Assembly (NCBI GenBank): GCA_025999455.1
Contig: AP024683.1
Coordinates: forward strand, 627,501 to 691,500
Source: Geminicoccaceae bacterium
GTDB taxonomy: Bacteria; Pseudomonadota; Alphaproteobacteria; Geminicoccales; Geminicoccaceae
Direction: 5' to 3'
DNA: 64,000 nt
Under the pieces are notes generated by a model. The model searched no databases. It saw only the letters and a list, made by a program, of their open reading frames with translations, and was not told the origin of the DNA. The translations under genes were made by a program, and so were the position numbers. Of the stretch, positions 11,433 to 22,024 are shown one piece after another. The stretch's first letter is position 1, and the number at the start of each line of letters is the position of its first letter.

Positions 11433-12143
11433 TCAGCGGGGATGCCAGGCGAGGTCGCGGACGGCGCCTTTGGCGGCGCTTCCCGTGTCGTCGCTGTCGG
11501 CACCGACCCCGATCCGCTCGACCTCGGGCGGGTCTTCGCCGAAAGCGGCGCGATAGTCGGCCGACACGTCGACGCGCTCCTCGAGCCACGTGCCGAGGGG
11601 TGCCGAGGAGTCGCGCAGGACCCGGAGCTTCGCGCCGGCGGGAAGGTAGGGATTGTCGATCCAGCCGTCGTGGCGCCCGTTCCCGCCCCACACGTAGGTC
11701 AAGAGCCGTCCGGGCAGGTCCTGGCCGGCGAGCGAGCTCAGCACGGCGCGCACGCTCCGCTCCACTAAGCTCGCCTGCTCCGGCACCCACGCGAACGCGA
11801 GATAGACGGCCAGCGAGCGATCGTCCCCGCCTTTGCGCGTCAAGTCGGTCGGGGGGACCGGTAAATCGACGCGCCAAAGCCACCGTAGGATCGGCGTGCG
11901 ACGCGGATCGGCCGGCAGATCGCGCCAAGCGACCGAGACCGAGGCTCGGCTTTCGATCGTGACGGCCCCGCTCCCGTCCAGCCGGTAATGGTTGCCGGGC
12001 TTGTCACGGAAGGTCATCTCGCGCCAACCACCCGCTTCGAGGGCCGGATCCAGCGCTGCCAAAGGAGCGCGGGCCGACCAGAGGCTCACGGCCGACAATC
12101 CGACCAACAGGCGGCGGCGACCGACACGGCGCTTCGGTTGCAT
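11433..12143 (-). CDS. DUF3047 protein with signal peptide
   Basis: This 236-residue exported protein of unknown function matches DUF3047 (PF11249). The N-terminus [23 protein letters not shown] looks like a signal sequence with a twin-arginine-like RRR start. The family core is visible as [22 protein letters not shown] and TYVWGGN...[14 protein letters not shown] role in the periplasm or outer membrane is inferred only from the signal. The gene is divergent from acetoacetyl-CoA synthetase with 52 bases between starts, which must hold both promoters. Confidence 0.78.
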   Translation of the reverse strand: MQPKRRVGRRRLLVGLSAVSLWSARAPLAALDPALEAGGWREMTFRDKPGNHYRLDGSGAVTIESRASVSVAWRDLPADPRRTPILRWLWRVDLPVPPTDLTRKGGDDRSLAVYLAFAWVPEQASLVERSVRAVLSSLAGQDLPGRLLTYVWGGNGRHDGWIDNPYLPAGAKLRVLRDSSAPLGTWLEERVDVSADYRAAFGEDPPEVERIGVGADSDDTGSAAKGAVRDLAWHPR

Positions 12144-12195
12144 TCTGTGTCACGCTCCGGACAATGGTGCTGGAAGCGGCGGGCAGGAGATTAGA

Positions 12196-14136
12196 ATGAC
12201 CGAACCGATCTGGCGACCGGATCCGGAGAGAGCGGCGCGCACGCAGATCGTGCACTTCGCAGCCCAACACGGCTTCACGGGGGAGGATGCGATCCGGGAG
12301 CTGTGGCATTGGTCGGTCGAGCATCCGGAGCCCTTCTGGCGAGACGTCTGGAAAAGCTTCGGTGTCATCGCGAGTGAGGAGGCGGAACGGGTCCTGGAGA
12401 ACCCCGATGCGATGCCGGGCGCTCGTTGGTTCCCGGGAGCGCGGCTCAATTTCGCGCAGAACCTCCTTCGACGGCGAGACGACGTACCCGCTATCATCTT
12501 CGTCGGCGAAGATGGTCGACGGCGCGAATTGAGTTGGCGCGAACTCTGGAATTCCGTCGAGCGGCTCGCCGCGGCCTTCCGGTCCCGAGGTATCGGACTC
12601 GACGATCGGGTCGCAGGCTATCTTCCCAACATTCCCGAAACGATCGTCGCCATGCTCGCGACGTCGGCCGTGGGCGCGGTGTGGTCGTCTTGCTCGCCCG
12701 ATTTCGGCGTTCGCGGCGTCCTCGATCGCTTCGGTCAGATCGAGCCCAAACTTCTGATAACGGTGGATGGTTATCTTTACGGCGGCAAGAGGATCGACGT
12801 TCGTGAGAAGGTGGCAGCCGTCGCTGCCGAATTGAAAACTGTGGAAAACGTTGTCGTCGTACCGTTCCTCGAGGACCGGCCGCACATCGGTCCGATTCCG
12901 AAGGGGGTCCTCTTCGAGGATTTCCTGGGTCGGGGGGACGGCTCGCTCCGCTTCGAGCAACTGCCTTTCGATTTCCCACTTTACGTCCTGTACTCGTCGG
13001 GTACGACCGGCATGCCCAAGGCCATCGTCCACGGTCAAGGCGGGACGTTGCTCCAGCATCTGAAAGAACATCGCCTGCACTGCGACCTTCGCCCCGGTGA
13101 CCGGCTCTTCTACTACACGACCTGCGGTTGGATGATGTGGAACTGGCTCGCGTCCGGATTGGCGAGCGAGGCCACCCTCGTCCTCTACGACGGGTCGCCG
13201 TTCCACCCCGGGCCGGAAGTGCTCTGGGACCTCGCGCAGCGGGAGCGCATCACGATCTTCGGCACGAGTGCGAAGTATCTCCAGGCGTTGGAAAAGTCCG
13301 GGGCTGCGCCGATCGCGACACACGACCTCGGCAGCTTGAAGGCCATCCTGTCGACCGGTTCACCGCTGCTCGCGGAGTCCTTCGACTACGTCTATCGCAA
13401 GATCAAAACTGACGTCCACCTGGCGTCGATCTCCGGCGGAACCGACATCGTCTCTTGCTTCGTGCTAGGGAACCCTGCAGGGCCCGTCTGGCGCGGCGAG
13501 ATCCAAATGCGGGGGCTCGGCATGGCCGTCGACGTTTTCGACGAGCACGGCCGACCCGTTCGAGGCCAGCGCGGCGAACTCGTCTGCACGAAGCCCTTCC
13601 CTTCGATGCCGATCGGCTTTTGGAACGACCCGGACGGCAGCCGGTATCGGAAGGCTTATTTCGAGCGTTTCCCGAACGTCTGGTGCCACGGCGACTGGGC
13701 CGAACTGACCGAGCACGACGGAATCGTGATCTACGGTCGATCGGACGCGGTCTTGAACCCAGGTGGTGTGCGCATCGGTACGGCCGAGATCTACCGCCAG
13801 GTCGAACAAATCGACGAGGTGCTCGAATCCGTCTGTGTCGGTCAGGATTGGGAAGGGGACGTCCGCATCGTCCTGTTCGTGAAGCTTCGCGACGGGCTCG
13901 TTCTCGACGACGCCCTGCGCGAGCGGATCCGTCGTCGGATCCGCGAGAACACGACGCCGCGTCACGTTCCCGCCAAGATCATCCAGGTTGCGGACATACC
14001 CCGGACGATGAGCGGAAAGATCACCGAGCTCGCGGTTCGCGACGTGATCCACGGACGACCAGTGAAGAACACCGAGGCGCTCGCAAACCCGTCGGCGCTC
14101 GATCTGTTCCGCGATCTCCCAGAGTTGAAGGTCTGA
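12196..14136 (+). CDS. aacS: Acetoacetate--CoA ligase (acetoacetyl-CoA synthetase)
   Basis: This 646-residue adenylate-forming enzyme activates acetoacetate to acetoacetyl-CoA with ATP, linking ketone bodies and polyhydroxybutyrate breakdown to central metabolism. The P-loop-like motif [18 protein letters not shown] is near residue 270, [15 protein letters not shown] is diagnostic for acetoacetyl- over acetyl-CoA synthetases, and [20 protein letters not shown] and [16 protein letters not shown] form the C-terminal domain. The start at ATG 12196 follows AGGAGA by five bases; the open frame further upstream is not homologous. phoR begins only eight bases downstream. Confidence 0.95.
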   Translation: MTEPIWRPDPERAARTQIVHFAAQHGFTGEDAIRELWHWSVEHPEPFWRDVWKSFGVIASEEAERVLENPDAMPGARWFPGARLNFAQNLLRRRDDVPAIIFVGEDGRRRELSWRELWNSVERLAAAFRSRGIGLDDRVAGYLPNIPETIVAMLATSAVGAVWSSCSPDFGVRGVLDRFGQIEPKLLITVDGYLYGGKRIDVREKVAAVAAELKTVENVVVVPFLEDRPHIGPIPKGVLFEDFLGRGDGSLRFEQLPFDFPLYVLYSSGTTGMPKAIVHGQGGTLLQHLKEHRLHCDLRPGDRLFYYTTCGWMMWNWLASGLASEATLVLYDGSPFHPGPEVLWDLAQRERITIFGTSAKYLQALEKSGAAPIATHDLGSLKAILSTGSPLLAESFDYVYRKIKTDVHLASISGGTDIVSCFVLGNPAGPVWRGEIQMRGLGMAVDVFDEHGRPVRGQRGELVCTKPFPSMPIGFWNDPDGSRYRKAYFERFPNVWCHGDWAELTEHDGIVIYGRSDAVLNPGGVRIGTAEIYRQVEQIDEVLESVCVGQDWEGDVRIVLFVKLRDGLVLDDALRERIRRRIRENTTPRHVPAKIIQVADIPRTMSGKITELAVRDVIHGRPVKNTEALANPSALDLFRDLPELKV

Positions 14137-14144
14137 GGCTCGCC

Positions 14145-15584
14145 GTGGCGGCGTCGCAGCCGTTGCGTGGGCCGGCGCCGACCGTCAGCCTCCTGCGCGA
14201 CACCGCCGTCGGCACCGGGCCGGCCGTGGCGGCGGTCCTGGTATCGGGCGTGCTCGGCGTCGAGGGGCTCTGGCCCGCGCTGGCCGGATTGCTCGCGGGT
14301 GCCCTCGTCGCACACCTCATCGCGCGCCTGTGGATCGGCCAGGCAGCCGCGCTCGCGACCTGGATCATCGGCCTCGGTGGGGGCGAGGAGGGCCGGCGTC
14401 CGGCCCTGGTCCTCGGCTCGGCCCTCGAATGGGTGATGTGGCCGGCGCTCGACCTGGCGCGGCGGGCCCGGCGGGCCGAACGGCAGGCGGCACTCCAAAG
14501 CCGGCGTCTCAAAACCGTCCTCGATGCCCTGTCGGATCCGGTCCTACTCGTCGATGCACGAGGGACGATCGTCGATGCCAACAAGGCGGCTCGAAGAACC
14601 TTCGGCCTCGACCGCACAGGCGTTCCGTTCGCGCGGGCGACGCGCGACCCCGGTGTCACCGCCGCGTTGCGCGCCGCCTTGGAAGCGGGAAACGCCAGCA
14701 CGGTCGTGTTCAGCCCGGTGGACGATCGGCTGAGACGCTTTGCCGCAAGGATCCAGCCGACCGAAAGCCCGGACGGTAGCCGCGGCGCCGTTCTCGCCCT
14801 GCGTGAACAGAGCGAGCAGCTCTTGATCGAGCGGATGCGTTCCGACTTCGTCGCCAACGCCAGCCACGAAATCAAGACACCACTCGCGGCGATCATCGGC
14901 ATCGTCGAAACGCTCCGCGGCCCGGCGCGTGACGACCCCGCCGCGCGCGAGATGTTCCTCGCGACCTTGGCCGACGAGGCCAACCGAATGCGGCGGCTGG
15001 TCGACGATCTCCTTTCGCTCTCGCAAATCGAACTCGCGGCACACCGGCCGCCTGCGACGCGGGTGTCGCTCGCCGATGTCCTCCAGGAGACCCTCGCTCG
15101 CATGCGCCCCGTGGCGGACGCAGGGAAGGTTCGGCTCGTCCTCGACGCCCCGCCTTCGCTGCCCGACGTGGTGGCCGACGCTGACCAACTTCACCAATTG
15201 CTCGGCAATCTCATCGACAACGCGATCAAATACGGGGGACCCGACAAGGACGTTCGGATCGAGGTCCGCTTGCTCGATGCCGCCCCGGCGACTGCCGGGC
15301 CCGTCGCTGGCCGGCCGGCGGTCGAGATCGCCGTCGTGGATCAGGGGGAAGGGATCGCACCGGAACATCTGCCCCGTCTGACGGAGCGCTTCTATCGCGT
15401 CGACAAGGGGCGCTCGCGAAAGGTCGGAGGCACCGGTCTCGGTCTCGCCATCGTCAAACACATCGTCCGCCGACATCAAGGACACCTCGCGATCGAGAGC
15501 GAGCTCGGCCGTGGCTCCCGGTTCGCGGTGTTCCTGCCTCTGCCGGCCGAAGGTGATCACGGAACTGTCACCGTTCGATCATAG
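14145..15584 (+). CDS. phoR: Phosphate regulon sensor histidine kinase PhoR
   Basis: This 479-residue inner-membrane sensor kinase pairs with the PhoB at 20122 to report phosphate availability through the Pst transporter and PhoU. Two hydrophobic segments lie at about residues 24-40 and 44-63. A PAS-like domain begins near 120 ([29 protein letters not shown]). The HisKA box [16 protein letters not shown] places the phospho-accepting His at 241. The ATPase domain has [36 protein letters not shown] and [15 protein letters not shown] use the GTG at 14145 with GAGG upstream; it lies eight bases after aacS, implying read-through. Confidence 0.94.
   Translation: MAASQPLRGPAPTVSLLRDTAVGTGPAVAAVLVSGVLGVEGLWPALAGLLAGALVAHLIARLWIGQAAALATWIIGLGGGEEGRRPALVLGSALEWVMWPALDLARRARRAERQAALQSRRLKTVLDALSDPVLLVDARGTIVDANKAARRTFGLDRTGVPFARATRDPGVTAALRAALEAGNASTVVFSPVDDRLRRFAARIQPTESPDGSRGAVLALREQSEQLLIERMRSDFVANASHEIKTPLAAIIGIVETLRGPARDDPAAREMFLATLADEANRMRRLVDDLLSLSQIELAAHRPPATRVSLADVLQETLARMRPVADAGKVRLVLDAPPSLPDVVADADQLHQLLGNLIDNAIKYGGPDKDVRIEVRLLDAAPATAGPVAGRPAVEIAVVDQGEGIAPEHLPRLTERFYRVDKGRSRKVGGTGLGLAIVKHIVRRHQGHLAIESELGRGSRFAVFLPLPAEGDHGTVTVRS
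15565..15582 (+). promoter_or_regulatory. Candidate Pho box (PhoB site) upstream of pstS
   Basis: CTGTCAC-CGTT-CGATCAT has the 7-4-7 layout of a PhoB-binding direct repeat (consensus CTGTCAT-N4-CTGTCAT), with 11 of 14 repeat positions matching. It overlaps the last codons of phoR and lies 62 bases before the pstS start, a normal position for a PhoB-activated promoter. No second unit is obvious. Confidence 0.6.
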
Positions 15585-15643
15585 AAGCCGCACGCGGGGC
15601 GGTCATTTCGACGTCGGTGTCCGCACTCCATGGAGGCATCGCG

Positions 15644-16636
15644 ATGAAGTTCGCTCTGTTCGGTGGCGCCGCCGCTGGGGCGCTGCTCGCCTCGCAAGTC
15701 GCATTCGCGGCGCCCGAGGTCAAAATCGACGGCTCGAGCACCGTCTATCCGGTCACCGAGGCAGTGGCCGAAGAGTTCCAGAAGGCCAAGAAGGGCGCGG
15801 TCCGCGTGACCGTCGGTATCTCGGGTACCGGTGGCGGCTTCAAGAAATTCTGCCGCGGTGAGACGGATATTTCCAACGCCTCGCGGCCGATCCTCGCCCA
15901 GGAGATGGAGGCCTGCAAGAACGCCGGTATCGACTACATCGAGCTGCCGGTGGCGTTCGACGCGTTGACCGTCGCGGTCAGTCCGAAAAACAATCTGATC
16001 AGCGAGATCACCGTCGACGAGCTGAAGAAGATCTGGGAGCCCGCCGCACAGGGCAAAATCACGAACTGGAAGCAGATCCGTCCCGAGTTTCCCGACATGA
16101 AGCTGAACTTGTACGGCGCCGGGTCGGACTCGGGAACGTTCGACTATTTCACCGAAGCGGTGGTCGGCAAGGCGAAGGCCAGCCGCGGTGATTACACGGC
16201 GAGCGAGGACGACAACGTCTTGGTCCAGGGGATCTCCGGAGATCCGCAGGCGCTGGGCTACGTCCCGTTCGCGTACGTGCACGAGAACCCGGGCAAGCTG
16301 AAGCCGCTCAAGGTGGTCGATCCGCAAACGGGCAAGGCGGTCGCGCCGAGTATGGAGACCGTGATCGACGGTACTTATCAACCGCTGTCGAGGCCCATCT
16401 TCATCTACGTGAACCGGAAGTCGGCGGATCGACCGGAGGTCAAAGAGTTCGTCGAGTTTTATCTCACGAAGGGTGCCGAACTCGCGCAGGAAGTGGGCTA
16501 CACGCCGCTGCCCGCCGAGGCCTACAAGGTCGCGATGGATCGCTTCGCCGCGAGGAAGACGGGGACGGCCTTCGGCGGCCACCCCGAAGTCGGCATGAAG
16601 ATCATGGATCTCCTCGCCCGCGAACTCAAGTCCTGA
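15644..16636 (+). CDS. pstS: Phosphate ABC transporter substrate-binding protein
   Basis: This 330-residue periplasmic phosphate-binding protein begins [22 protein letters not shown], a signal peptide with likely cleavage after residue 22 or so. The ligand-binding blocks [39 protein letters not shown] and [20 protein letters not shown] are typical of the PstS group found in alphaproteobacteria. The ATG at 15644 is preceded by TGGAGG, better placed than the upstream in-frame codon. It is the first gene of the pst operon, downstream of a candidate Pho box and followed by a strong stem-loop before pstC. Confidence 0.95.
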   Translation: MKFALFGGAAAGALLASQVAFAAPEVKIDGSSTVYPVTEAVAEEFQKAKKGAVRVTVGISGTGGGFKKFCRGETDISNASRPILAQEMEACKNAGIDYIELPVAFDALTVAVSPKNNLISEITVDELKKIWEPAAQGKITNWKQIRPEFPDMKLNLYGAGSDSGTFDYFTEAVVGKAKASRGDYTASEDDNVLVQGISGDPQALGYVPFAYVHENPGKLKPLKVVDPQTGKAVAPSMETVIDGTYQPLSRPIFIYVNRKSADRPEVKEFVEFYLTKGAELAQEVGYTPLPAEAYKVAMDRFAARKTGTAFGGHPEVGMKIMDLLARELKS

Positions 16637-16664
16637 GCGGCATCACGATCGTCGAACGCGCGCC

Positions 16665-16693
16665 GAGGCCAGCCGGGATCCCCGGCTGGCCTC
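16665..16693 (+). other. Stem-loop between pstS and pstC
   Basis: A perfect 13-bp inverted repeat, GAGGCCAGCCGGG / CCCGGCTGGCCTC, closes a three-base loop and has no T-tract after it. Such intercistronic stems downstream of binding-protein genes commonly stabilise the upstream message or partly terminate, giving more binding protein than permease. That role is inferred from position. Confidence 0.65.
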
Positions 16694-16706
16694 CGAGGTC
16701 GAGGAA

Positions 16707-17624
16707 ATGGCCTACGCCCCCCGCTCCTTGATACGGCCGAAAATTCATCATCGACATCTGAAAGAGCGCTTCGTGGAGGCCGCTCTCTTTTTTTGTGCGG
16801 CATCGGCTGTCGCCGTCACGACGGCCATCGTGGTGGTGCTCGTTACCGAATCGGCGGGGTTTTTCACGCGCGTTTCCATCGTCGATTTTCTCACGGATAC
16901 GATGTGGACGCCGTTGTTCGCCGAGCCGCGTTATGGAATTCTTCCGCTCCTGTGCGGCACGCTACTGGCCGCCGGGGTGGCTCTTCTCGTCGCGATCCCG
17001 CTTGGGCTCCTCGTCGCCGTTTATTTGTCGGAGTTCGCGCCGACGAAAGTCCGCGAAACGGTCAAGCCGTTCTTGGAACTGCTGGAGGGCGTGCCGACGG
17101 TCGTCTACGGATACTTCGCGCTCCTTTTCGTGACGCCCATGCTTCAGACCGTGATCCCGGATCTTCCGGGTTTCAACGTGTTGAGCCCGGGCATCGTGAT
17201 CGGGATCATGATCGTTCCGTATGTCGGCTCGGTGAGCGAAGATGCGATGCGTGCCGTGCCGAACGCGTTGCGCGAAGCCTCTTATGCGTGTGGCGCAACC
17301 CGGCTGCAGACGACCGTGCGCGTCGTCATCCCGGCAGCCGCTTCGGGAATCGCAGCGGCGTTCGTGCTCGGGATCGCCCGGGCGACCGGGGAGACGATGG
17401 TCGTTGCCATCGCGGCGGGTCAGCAGCCCAATCTCACGCTCGACCCGACCGAGCCGGCCGCTACGATCACGGCGTACATCGTCCAGGTGGCGTTGGGTGA
17501 TCTTCCACACGGCTCGATCGGCTATCAGTCGATCTTCGCAGCCGGTCTCGTGCTTTTGATCATCACCCTTCTCTTCAACGTCTTGGCGCATCTTCTGCGG
17601 CTACGGTTCCGGGAGGCCTACTGA
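16707..17624 (+). CDS. pstC: Phosphate ABC transporter permease PstC
   Basis: This 305-residue inner-membrane permease forms a heterodimeric channel with PstA. About six transmembrane segments are visible, with the ABC-permease EAA-type loop in ALREASYACGATRLQTTVRVVIPAAASGIAAAFVLGIARATGETM. The family block LLEGVPTVVYGYFALLFVTP is present. The ATG at 16707 is followed directly, through a one-base TGATG overlap at its 3' end, by pstA. It depends on PstB for ATP hydrolysis and on PstS for phosphate delivery. Confidence 0.95.
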   Translation: MAYAPRSLIRPKIHHRHLKERFVEAALFFCAASAVAVTTAIVVVLVTESAGFFTRVSIVDFLTDTMWTPLFAEPRYGILPLLCGTLLAAGVALLVAIPLGLLVAVYLSEFAPTKVRETVKPFLELLEGVPTVVYGYFALLFVTPMLQTVIPDLPGFNVLSPGIVIGIMIVPYVGSVSEDAMRAVPNALREASYACGATRLQTTVRVVIPAAASGIAAAFVLGIARATGETMVVAIAAGQQPNLTLDPTEPAATITAYIVQVALGDLPHGSIGYQSIFAAGLVLLIITLLFNVLAHLLRLRFREAY

Positions 17625-18580
17625 TGGCGAGCCTTTCGCCCTCGATCTCGATCGAGGCCACGGGATCGGGCGTGGCGGACATTCGGGCGAACGTCGCTCG
17701 GCGGCGGCGTTGGGACGTTTTGTTCGCGGCGTTCGGACTGCTCGCCACCTCGGTGGGCGTCATCACGCTGTTGGCGCTGTTCATCGATCTCCTGATCGAC
17801 GGATACCACCGGCTCACCCCCGACTTTTTCTTGAGTTTTCCATCGCGACGAGCGTCCGAAGCGGGGATCTTGTCGGCGTGGGTCGGAACCTGCCTCGTCA
17901 TGTTGGTTACGGCAGTCGTCGGCGTTCCGATCGCCGTGTCGGCCGGTATCTACCTCGAAGAGTATGCGCCGAAAAACTGGGTGACGACGCTCATCGAAAT
18001 CAACGTGAGCAATTTGGCAGCCGTTCCGTCGATCGTCTACGGTCTCTTGGCGCTCGGGCTCTTCGTCTATGCCTTGGGCTTCGGTCAGAGCGTGCTTTCG
18101 GCCGGTCTGACGTTAGCTCTCATGATCATGCCGGTCATCGTGGTGGCGACCAGGGAAGCTGTGCGTGCCGTTCCTCACGCGATCCGGGAGGCGGCCTACG
18201 CCGCCGGAGCGACGCGTTGGCAGGTCACTCGCGACCATGTCTTGCCCTATTCGGTTCCCGGCATCGCGACAGGGGTCATCATCGGTCTCGCCCGGGCCAT
18301 CGGTGAGACGGCGCCGTTGATCACGATCGGAGCATTGACGTTCATCGCCTACCTCCCGGATCCTCCGTTGAGCACGACACCGCCTTACGTGAGCTTCGAT
18401 TGGCTTTGGTCGGGCTTCACGGTTCTACCGATCCAGATGTTCAATTGGGTGTCGCGGCCGGGTACGGCCTTCCACGCGAACGCGGCAGCCGCAGGGATCG
18501 TCATCGTCGTCCTGACACTCTTGATGAACGCCTTCGCGATCTACCTGCGCTATCGGCTACGCAAGAAAATCAATTGGTGA
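17624..18580 (+). CDS. pstA: Phosphate ABC transporter permease PstA
   Basis: This 318-residue partner permease of PstC has about six membrane segments. The EAA-like loop is [47 protein letters not shown]. The block [22 protein letters not shown] parallels the VPTVVYG block of PstC. The start ATG shares its A with the pstC stop codon, so the subunits are translationally coupled, which fits equimolar channel halves. pstB follows after eight bases. Confidence 0.95.
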   Translation: MASLSPSISIEATGSGVADIRANVARRRRWDVLFAAFGLLATSVGVITLLALFIDLLIDGYHRLTPDFFLSFPSRRASEAGILSAWVGTCLVMLVTAVVGVPIAVSAGIYLEEYAPKNWVTTLIEINVSNLAAVPSIVYGLLALGLFVYALGFGQSVLSAGLTLALMIMPVIVVATREAVRAVPHAIREAAYAAGATRWQVTRDHVLPYSVPGIATGVIIGLARAIGETAPLITIGALTFIAYLPDPPLSTTPPYVSFDWLWSGFTVLPIQMFNWVSRPGTAFHANAAAAGIVIVVLTLLMNAFAIYLRYRLRKKINW

Positions 18581-18588
18581 GAGGCACG

Positions 18589-19404
18589 ATGGCCGCCATC
18601 TCCACCGCCGTACCGACCGCAGTCCACGCGGCGCACGCGGCTCCGAAGGTGAAGAGCAGCATCCGCAAGCTCAATTTTTTCTACGGGCACACGCAGGCCC
18701 TCAAGAACATCGAGATGGACATATACGAGCACGCGGTGACGGCGTTGATCGGACCCTCCGGGTGCGGAAAATCGACGCTGTTGCGTTGCTTCAATCGTAT
18801 GCACGACTTGACGCCGCATACTCGGTACGAAGGCGAGATCCGTCTTTATCCGGACGACGTCAACATCGTGAGCCCGGACGTCGATCCGATCGAAGTTCGC
18901 ATGCGGATTTCGATGGTCTTCCAGAAGCCCAACCCGTTCCCGAAATCGATCTACGAGAACGTCGCCTACGGTCTCCGCGTGCGTGGGGTGAAGGCGCGAA
19001 GCGAGCTCGATGGTCGGGTGGAAGCGGCCCTTCGTGGTGCGGCGCTCTGGGACGAGGTGAAGGATCGTCTGCAGGAACCCGGCACCGCCCTTTCGGGAGG
19101 ACAGCAGCAACGGCTCTGCATCGCCCGCGCGCTCGCGACCGATCCCGAGATCGTGCTGTTCGACGAGCCGACATCGGCATTGGACCCGATCGCGACTGCG
19201 AGCATCGAAGATCTGATCATCTCGATGGCCGGCAGCGTCACGGTCCTGATCGTCACGCACAACATGCAGCAGGCAGCGCGGGTCTCCAGCTACACGGCGT
19301 TCATGTACCTCGGTGAGCTCGTCGAATACGGCCCGACCAACGAGCTGTTCACGCGGCCGCGCGAGCAGAAGACGAGCGACTACTTGACCGGCCGGTTCGG
19401 CTGA
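18589..19404 (+). CDS. pstB: Phosphate ABC transporter ATP-binding protein
   Basis: This 271-residue ATPase powers PstSCA. Walker [10 protein letters not shown] lies near residue 55, the PstB-typical [11 protein letters not shown] follows, then the Q-loop [20 protein letters not shown], signature [15 protein letters not shown], Walker [15 protein letters not shown] and switch His in [15 protein letters not shown] ~25-residue Ala-rich N-terminal extension precedes the domain. The ATG at 18589 lies eight bases after pstA with GAGG nearby; a longer open frame inside pstA is not plausible. Confidence 0.96.
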   Translation: MAAISTAVPTAVHAAHAAPKVKSSIRKLNFFYGHTQALKNIEMDIYEHAVTALIGPSGCGKSTLLRCFNRMHDLTPHTRYEGEIRLYPDDVNIVSPDVDPIEVRMRISMVFQKPNPFPKSIYENVAYGLRVRGVKARSELDGRVEAALRGAALWDEVKDRLQEPGTALSGGQQQRLCIARALATDPEIVLFDEPTSALDPIATASIEDLIISMAGSVTVLIVTHNMQQAARVSSYTAFMYLGELVEYGPTNELFTRPREQKTSDYLTGRFG

Positions 19405-19414
19405 AGGAGGCCGC

Positions 19415-20116
19415 ATGCCCGTGGGAAGCCAAGCGCTCGAGCATCAGCACATCGTCCGCGCCTTCGACGAGGAGTTGTCGCGACTGAAGAGTGCGATCGT
19501 CGAAATGGGTGGCCTCGCCGAGCGGCAGGTCGCGGACGCCGTGCGTGCGCTGGCGGAGCGCGACGTCGACCTCGCGGCGAAAGTCATCGAGACCGATCGG
19601 CGGGTCGACGAGCTCGAGGAGCGGATCGACCAGGACGCCATCAAGCTGCTGGCGCTGCGTCAGCCGATGGCGATCGATCTCCGGCTGATCGCGATGGCGC
19701 TCAAGATCACGAACGATCTGGAGCGTATGAGCGACTATGCCGTAAGTATCGCCAAGCGGTCGCAGCGTCTCGCCGAACTTCCCGAGCTGCGCCCGATGCA
19801 GCAGCTGCCACGGATCGGCCAGACCTGTTTGTCGATGGTCAAAGATGTCTTGGACGCGTACGTCGAGCGGAACCCCGATAAAGCGACGGCGGTGTGGCAC
19901 CGCGATCGTGACGTCGACGAGCAATATACCAGCCTGTTTCGTGAGCTCGTCACGTACATGTTGGAAGATCCGAGAACGATCAGCACGTGTATCGACCTTC
20001 TCTTCATCGCCAAGAATTTGGAACGTATTGCCGATCACGCGACGAACATAGCGGAAAAAATCGTGTACATCATTCACGGAACGGAGATCAACCGGCCGAG
20101 GCACGAAGTGGAGTGA
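19415..20116 (+). CDS. phoU: Phosphate signalling regulator PhoU
   Basis: This 233-residue all-helical cytoplasmic protein represses PhoR kinase activity and modulates Pst when phosphate is plentiful. It has two PhoU repeats, each with the metal-binding E/DxxxD signature: ITNDLERMSDYAVSIAKR in the first half and IAKNLERIADHATNIAEKIVY in the second. GGAGG sits six bases upstream of ATG 19415. Its stop overlaps or abuts the phoB start, so the whole phosphate block is probably one transcript from the Pho box. Confidence 0.96.
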   Translation: MPVGSQALEHQHIVRAFDEELSRLKSAIVEMGGLAERQVADAVRALAERDVDLAAKVIETDRRVDELEERIDQDAIKLLALRQPMAIDLRLIAMALKITNDLERMSDYAVSIAKRSQRLAELPELRPMQQLPRIGQTCLSMVKDVLDAYVERNPDKATAVWHRDRDVDEQYTSLFRELVTYMLEDPRTISTCIDLLFIAKNLERIADHATNIAEKIVYIIHGTEINRPRHEVE

Positions 20117-20121
20117 GGTTC

Positions 20122-20829
20122 GTGAAGCCGCTGATCCTGATCGTTGAGGACGAAGCGGCCCTGCAAAAGCTCCTGGCCTACAACTTGGAGGCGGCGGGCT
20201 TCGAGGTCGCTCAAGCGTTCGACGGCGAGGAGGCGTTGACGCTGTTGGCGGAGCGGACGCCGGATTTGATCGTCGTCGACTGGATGATCCCCCAGCTTTC
20301 CGGTTTGGAGCTCCTCCGTCGCATTCGTCGGCGCCCGGAACACGCGCACATTCCGGTCGTCATGCTCACGGCACGGACAGAAGAACCGGACCGGCTCCGA
20401 GGATTGGAGTTGGGTGCCGACGACTACGTCACGAAGCCCTTTTCACCGGCCGAGCTCATCGCGAGAATTCGTGCCGTCTTGCGCCGCGTGCGGCCGATGC
20501 TGACCGATCAAGTGCTGCAATTCCAGGATCTCCGGCTGGATCTGGCGGCGCATCGGGTCTTTCGCGGAACGCGGGAGGTCCATTTGTCGCCGACCGAGTT
20601 CCGCTTGTTGCGCTATCTTCTCGAGAACCCCGGGCGGGTATTCAGCCGAGCACAACTCCTCGACCGGGTCTGGGGTGGCGAGCTCGACATCGAGCTCCGA
20701 ACGGTGGATGCGACCATCCGCCGGCTACGGCGCGCGCTCAACGCGGCGGGAGAGGAAGATCTGATCCGGACGGTCCGCGCGGAGGGCTATGCTCTCGACA
20801 TGAAGTTCGCTTCGACGCCCACCAGGTGA
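20122..20829 (+). CDS. phoB: Phosphate regulon response regulator PhoB
   Basis: This 235-residue OmpR-family response regulator activates phosphate-starvation genes after phosphorylation by PhoR. The receiver domain has acidic residues at 9-10, phospho-accepting Asp53 in VVDWMIPQ, Thr in MLTAR and Lys in VTKPF. The winged-helix output domain is VHLSPTEFRLLRYLLENPGRVFSRAQLLDRVWG with TVDATIRRLRRAL. Two GTG starts are possible: 20113, overlapping the phoU stop, and 20122, which has GGAG eight bases upstream and is used here. Last gene of the phosphate cluster, convergent with rlmN. Confidence 0.95.
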   Translation: MKPLILIVEDEAALQKLLAYNLEAAGFEVAQAFDGEEALTLLAERTPDLIVVDWMIPQLSGLELLRRIRRRPEHAHIPVVMLTARTEEPDRLRGLELGADDYVTKPFSPAELIARIRAVLRRVRPMLTDQVLQFQDLRLDLAAHRVFRGTREVHLSPTEFRLLRYLLENPGRVFSRAQLLDRVWGGELDIELRTVDATIRRLRRALNAAGEEDLIRTVRAEGYALDMKFASTPTR

Positions 20830-20875
20830 GGCCGAGCACGCCGGTCAGCACTGGTCGCGACAGCGGCAGACGGGA

Positions 20876-22024
20876 TCAAGTTGCGGAGAGGTGAGCGATC
20901 GGTTCGGTCGGGTCGTGGCTCGATGAGACCGGAGCACGTCGACGCCGTTGCTCGACGGTCGTCTTGAGCTGACCGCAGGCGGCGAGAATGTCTCGGCCGC
21001 GGGGCGCCCGCACGGGGCTGGGATAACCTCCCGCCTCGACGATGGCGGCGAAGGCGCGAATCCGACCCGGCTCGGAGCAACGGTAGGGAGCGCCGGGCCA
21101 GGGATTGAACGGGATGAGATTGACCTTGGCCTTGAGCCCACGCAGCAAACGCACGAGCTCGCGGGCGTCGGCATCCGAATCGTTGATCCCACGAAGCATG
21201 ACGTACTCGAACGTGATCGGGCGCGGCGCAGGGTAGCGACGGCACGCCTCCAAGAGCTCGGCGATCGGCCACTTACGATTTATGGGCACGAGCTCGTCTC
21301 GAAGATCGTCCCGCACGGCGTGCAGCGAAATCGCCAGACCGGTCCCGAGATCTCGGCCCCAATCCGCGATGCGCGGAACCACACCGGACGTCGACAAAGT
21401 GACCCGCCGGCGAGAGATACCGATCCCCTCTCCATCGACCACGATGCGAAAGGCAGCCGCGACTTCGCGGTAGTTGAGGAGAGGCTCTCCCATGCCCATC
21501 ACGACGATGTTGGTGACGCGGCGATCGTTCCGCGCCGACGGCCAATCGTTCAAGCGATCGCGCGCGACGAGGATCTGCGCGAGGATTTCGCCGGCTTTGA
21601 GGTTGCGCGCGAGGCGCATCGTGCCGGTGTGGCAGAATTTACACGAAAGGCTGCAACCGACCTGCGTCGATACACAGAGAGCTGCTCGATCGTCTTCGGG
21701 GATGAAAACCGTCTCGACCTCCCGCCCGTCGCGGAAGCGGAGAAGCCACTTGCGGGTACCGTCGTGAGCCGTCTGTTCAGCGACGACAATCGGCCGGGCG
21801 AGGTCGGCGTGTTCCTCCAAGAGCTCACGGAGATGCCTCGGTAGCGTGGTCATCCGCGAAGGCGCTGTTTCGCCCCGCACGTACAACCAGTGATAGAGCT
21901 GCCGCGCGCGCAGCGAGCCGACCTCCGCGGGCTCGCCGAGTCCTGAGAGCCACTCGGTGAGCTCGGGACGGCTCATGCCGACGAGGGATCGCGCGAGCGG
22001 GCTTCGATCAGCGATGGATGGCAT
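20876..22024 (-). CDS. rlmN: 23S rRNA A2503 / tRNA A37 C2-methyltransferase RlmN
   Basis: This 382-residue radical-SAM methyltransferase methylates C2 of A2503 in 23S rRNA and A37 in some tRNAs. The radical-SAM cluster is the CxxxCxxC in [14 protein letters not shown], and the N-terminal accessory domain has [11 protein letters not shown] and [12 protein letters not shown]. The catalytic cysteine region near the C-terminus is [13 protein letters not shown]. The ATG at 22024 overlaps the end of the ialB-like gene by 17 bases on the same strand; an internal ATG at 21976 would lose part of the conserved N-terminus. Confidence 0.95.
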   Translation of the reverse strand: MPSIADRSPLARSLVGMSRPELTEWLSGLGEPAEVGSLRARQLYHWLYVRGETAPSRMTTLPRHLRELLEEHADLARPIVVAEQTAHDGTRKWLLRFRDGREVETVFIPEDDRAALCVSTQVGCSLSCKFCHTGTMRLARNLKAGEILAQILVARDRLNDWPSARNDRRVTNIVVMGMGEPLLNYREVAAAFRIVVDGEGIGISRRRVTLSTSGVVPRIADWGRDLGTGLAISLHAVRDDLRDELVPINRKWPIAELLEACRRYPAPRPITFEYVMLRGINDSDADARELVRLLRGLKAKVNLIPFNPWPGAPYRCSEPGRIRAFAAIVEAGGYPSPVRAPRGRDILAACGQLKTTVEQRRRRAPVSSSHDPTEPIAHLSAT

